A stretch of DNA of 64,000 nt from Nocardioides ungokensis (lineage in GTDB: Bacteria; Actinomycetota; Actinomycetes; Propionibacteriales; Nocardioidaceae). Under the pieces are notes generated by a model. That model did not search any database. It was not told where the DNA came from and was given only the letters and a program-made list of their open reading frames with translations. Each line of letters opens with the position of its first letter. Within the stretch, counting starts at the first letter, position 1. A program made the translations under genes and the position numbers. The stretch is taken from assembly GCF_013466985.1 (NCBI RefSeq), contig NZ_CP059164.1, forward strand, positions 1,497,001 through 1,561,000, given 5' to 3'. Positions 63,874 to 64,000 of this stretch are shown in pieces.

Positions 63874-64000
63874 ATGGTCCACTCCGACCGCCGCAAGTGG
63901 TTGGCCCTCGCGCTCCTGTGCCTGGTCCAGTTCATGGTCGTCCTCGACATCGCGATCGTGAACGTCGCACTGCCCTCCATCCAGCTCGATCTCGGCTTCT
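63874..64000 (+). CDS. MFS exporter, DHA2 (EmrB/QacA) type, cut by window end
   Basis: Only the first 42 residues are in the window: a basic start, then the first membrane helix with WLALALLCLVQFMVVLDIAI, followed by VNVALPSIQLDLGF. The Asp-Ile-x-Ile-Val-Asn-Val-Ala-Leu-Pro-x-Ile block is the hallmark of 14-helix drug/H+ antiporters. The ATG at 63874 follows GAAAGGAAAG. A divergent HxlR regulator suggests drug-inducible export. Confidence 0.9.
   Translation, partial: MVHSDRRKWLALALLCLVQFMVVLDIAIVNVALPSIQLDLGF

Overview
The window is high-GC DNA with actinobacterial gene style: GTG starts, an apparently leaderless transcript, many ATGA/GTGA gene overlaps, SigE-type sigma factors, several NarL-type two-component pairs, MocR and HxlR regulators, a PPK2 and a TrpB2. 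Gene content and protein style point to Nocardioides or a close relative in the Propionibacteriales. This placement rests on style, not on a marker gene.

Left part (1-11.6 kb): a sigma factor/membrane PASTA protein pair, a decayed IS30-type insertion sequence with recognisable terminal inverted repeats, small membrane proteins, and then a transfer module on the minus strand: a MobF relaxase-helicase (TraA/TrwC type), a conserved partner protein and a zinc-finger-less DnaG-like primase. On the right this module abuts the 3' part of a CAU-anticodon tRNA followed by a strong hairpin terminator. This is what the distal attachment site of an element integrated in a tRNA gene looks like. No integrase or coupling protein is in the window.

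Middle part (11.6-30.4 kb): a membrane protein divergent from a histidine kinase/response regulator pair, with a perfect palindrome between them; a second copy of the tRNA-end/terminator motif at 15.73 kb; a MocR regulator divergent from an EamA transporter and DHFR-like reductase; an FAD-linked oxidase; small regulatory or membrane proteins; a Met/His/Trp-rich DUF305 protein; an alpha/beta hydrolase with membrane segments; a cupin; and a second kinase/regulator pair.

Right part (30.4-64 kb): a translationally coupled operon of ECF sigma factor, zinc-finger membrane anti-sigma-like protein, ABC ATPase and two permeases; a DivIVA-like coiled-coil protein; 4-alpha-glucanotransferase; an RsbQ-RsbP energy-stress pair; a glutamate-semialdehyde-aminomutase-like enzyme with a small degenerate copy 2 kb away; methyltransferase, VOC protein and glycosyltransferase; a three-gene ABC operon divergent from a third kinase/regulator pair; a SARP-type DNA-binding/BTAD protein fused to an alpha/beta hydrolase; GNAT; P-type cation ATPase; PPK2; an XRE-cupin regulator divergent from a thioredoxin-reductase-like enzyme plus methyltransferase; a second sigma/membrane protein pair; TrpB2; and an HxlR regulator divergent from an MFS exporter cut by the window end.

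A major caution: at least fifteen otherwise well-conserved genes, mostly between 30 and 64 kb, are broken by single-base indels, many of them one base missing from a run of C or G. I treat these as probable consensus errors, so they are annotated as genes with frameshifts and not as pseudogenes unless there is other evidence of decay.
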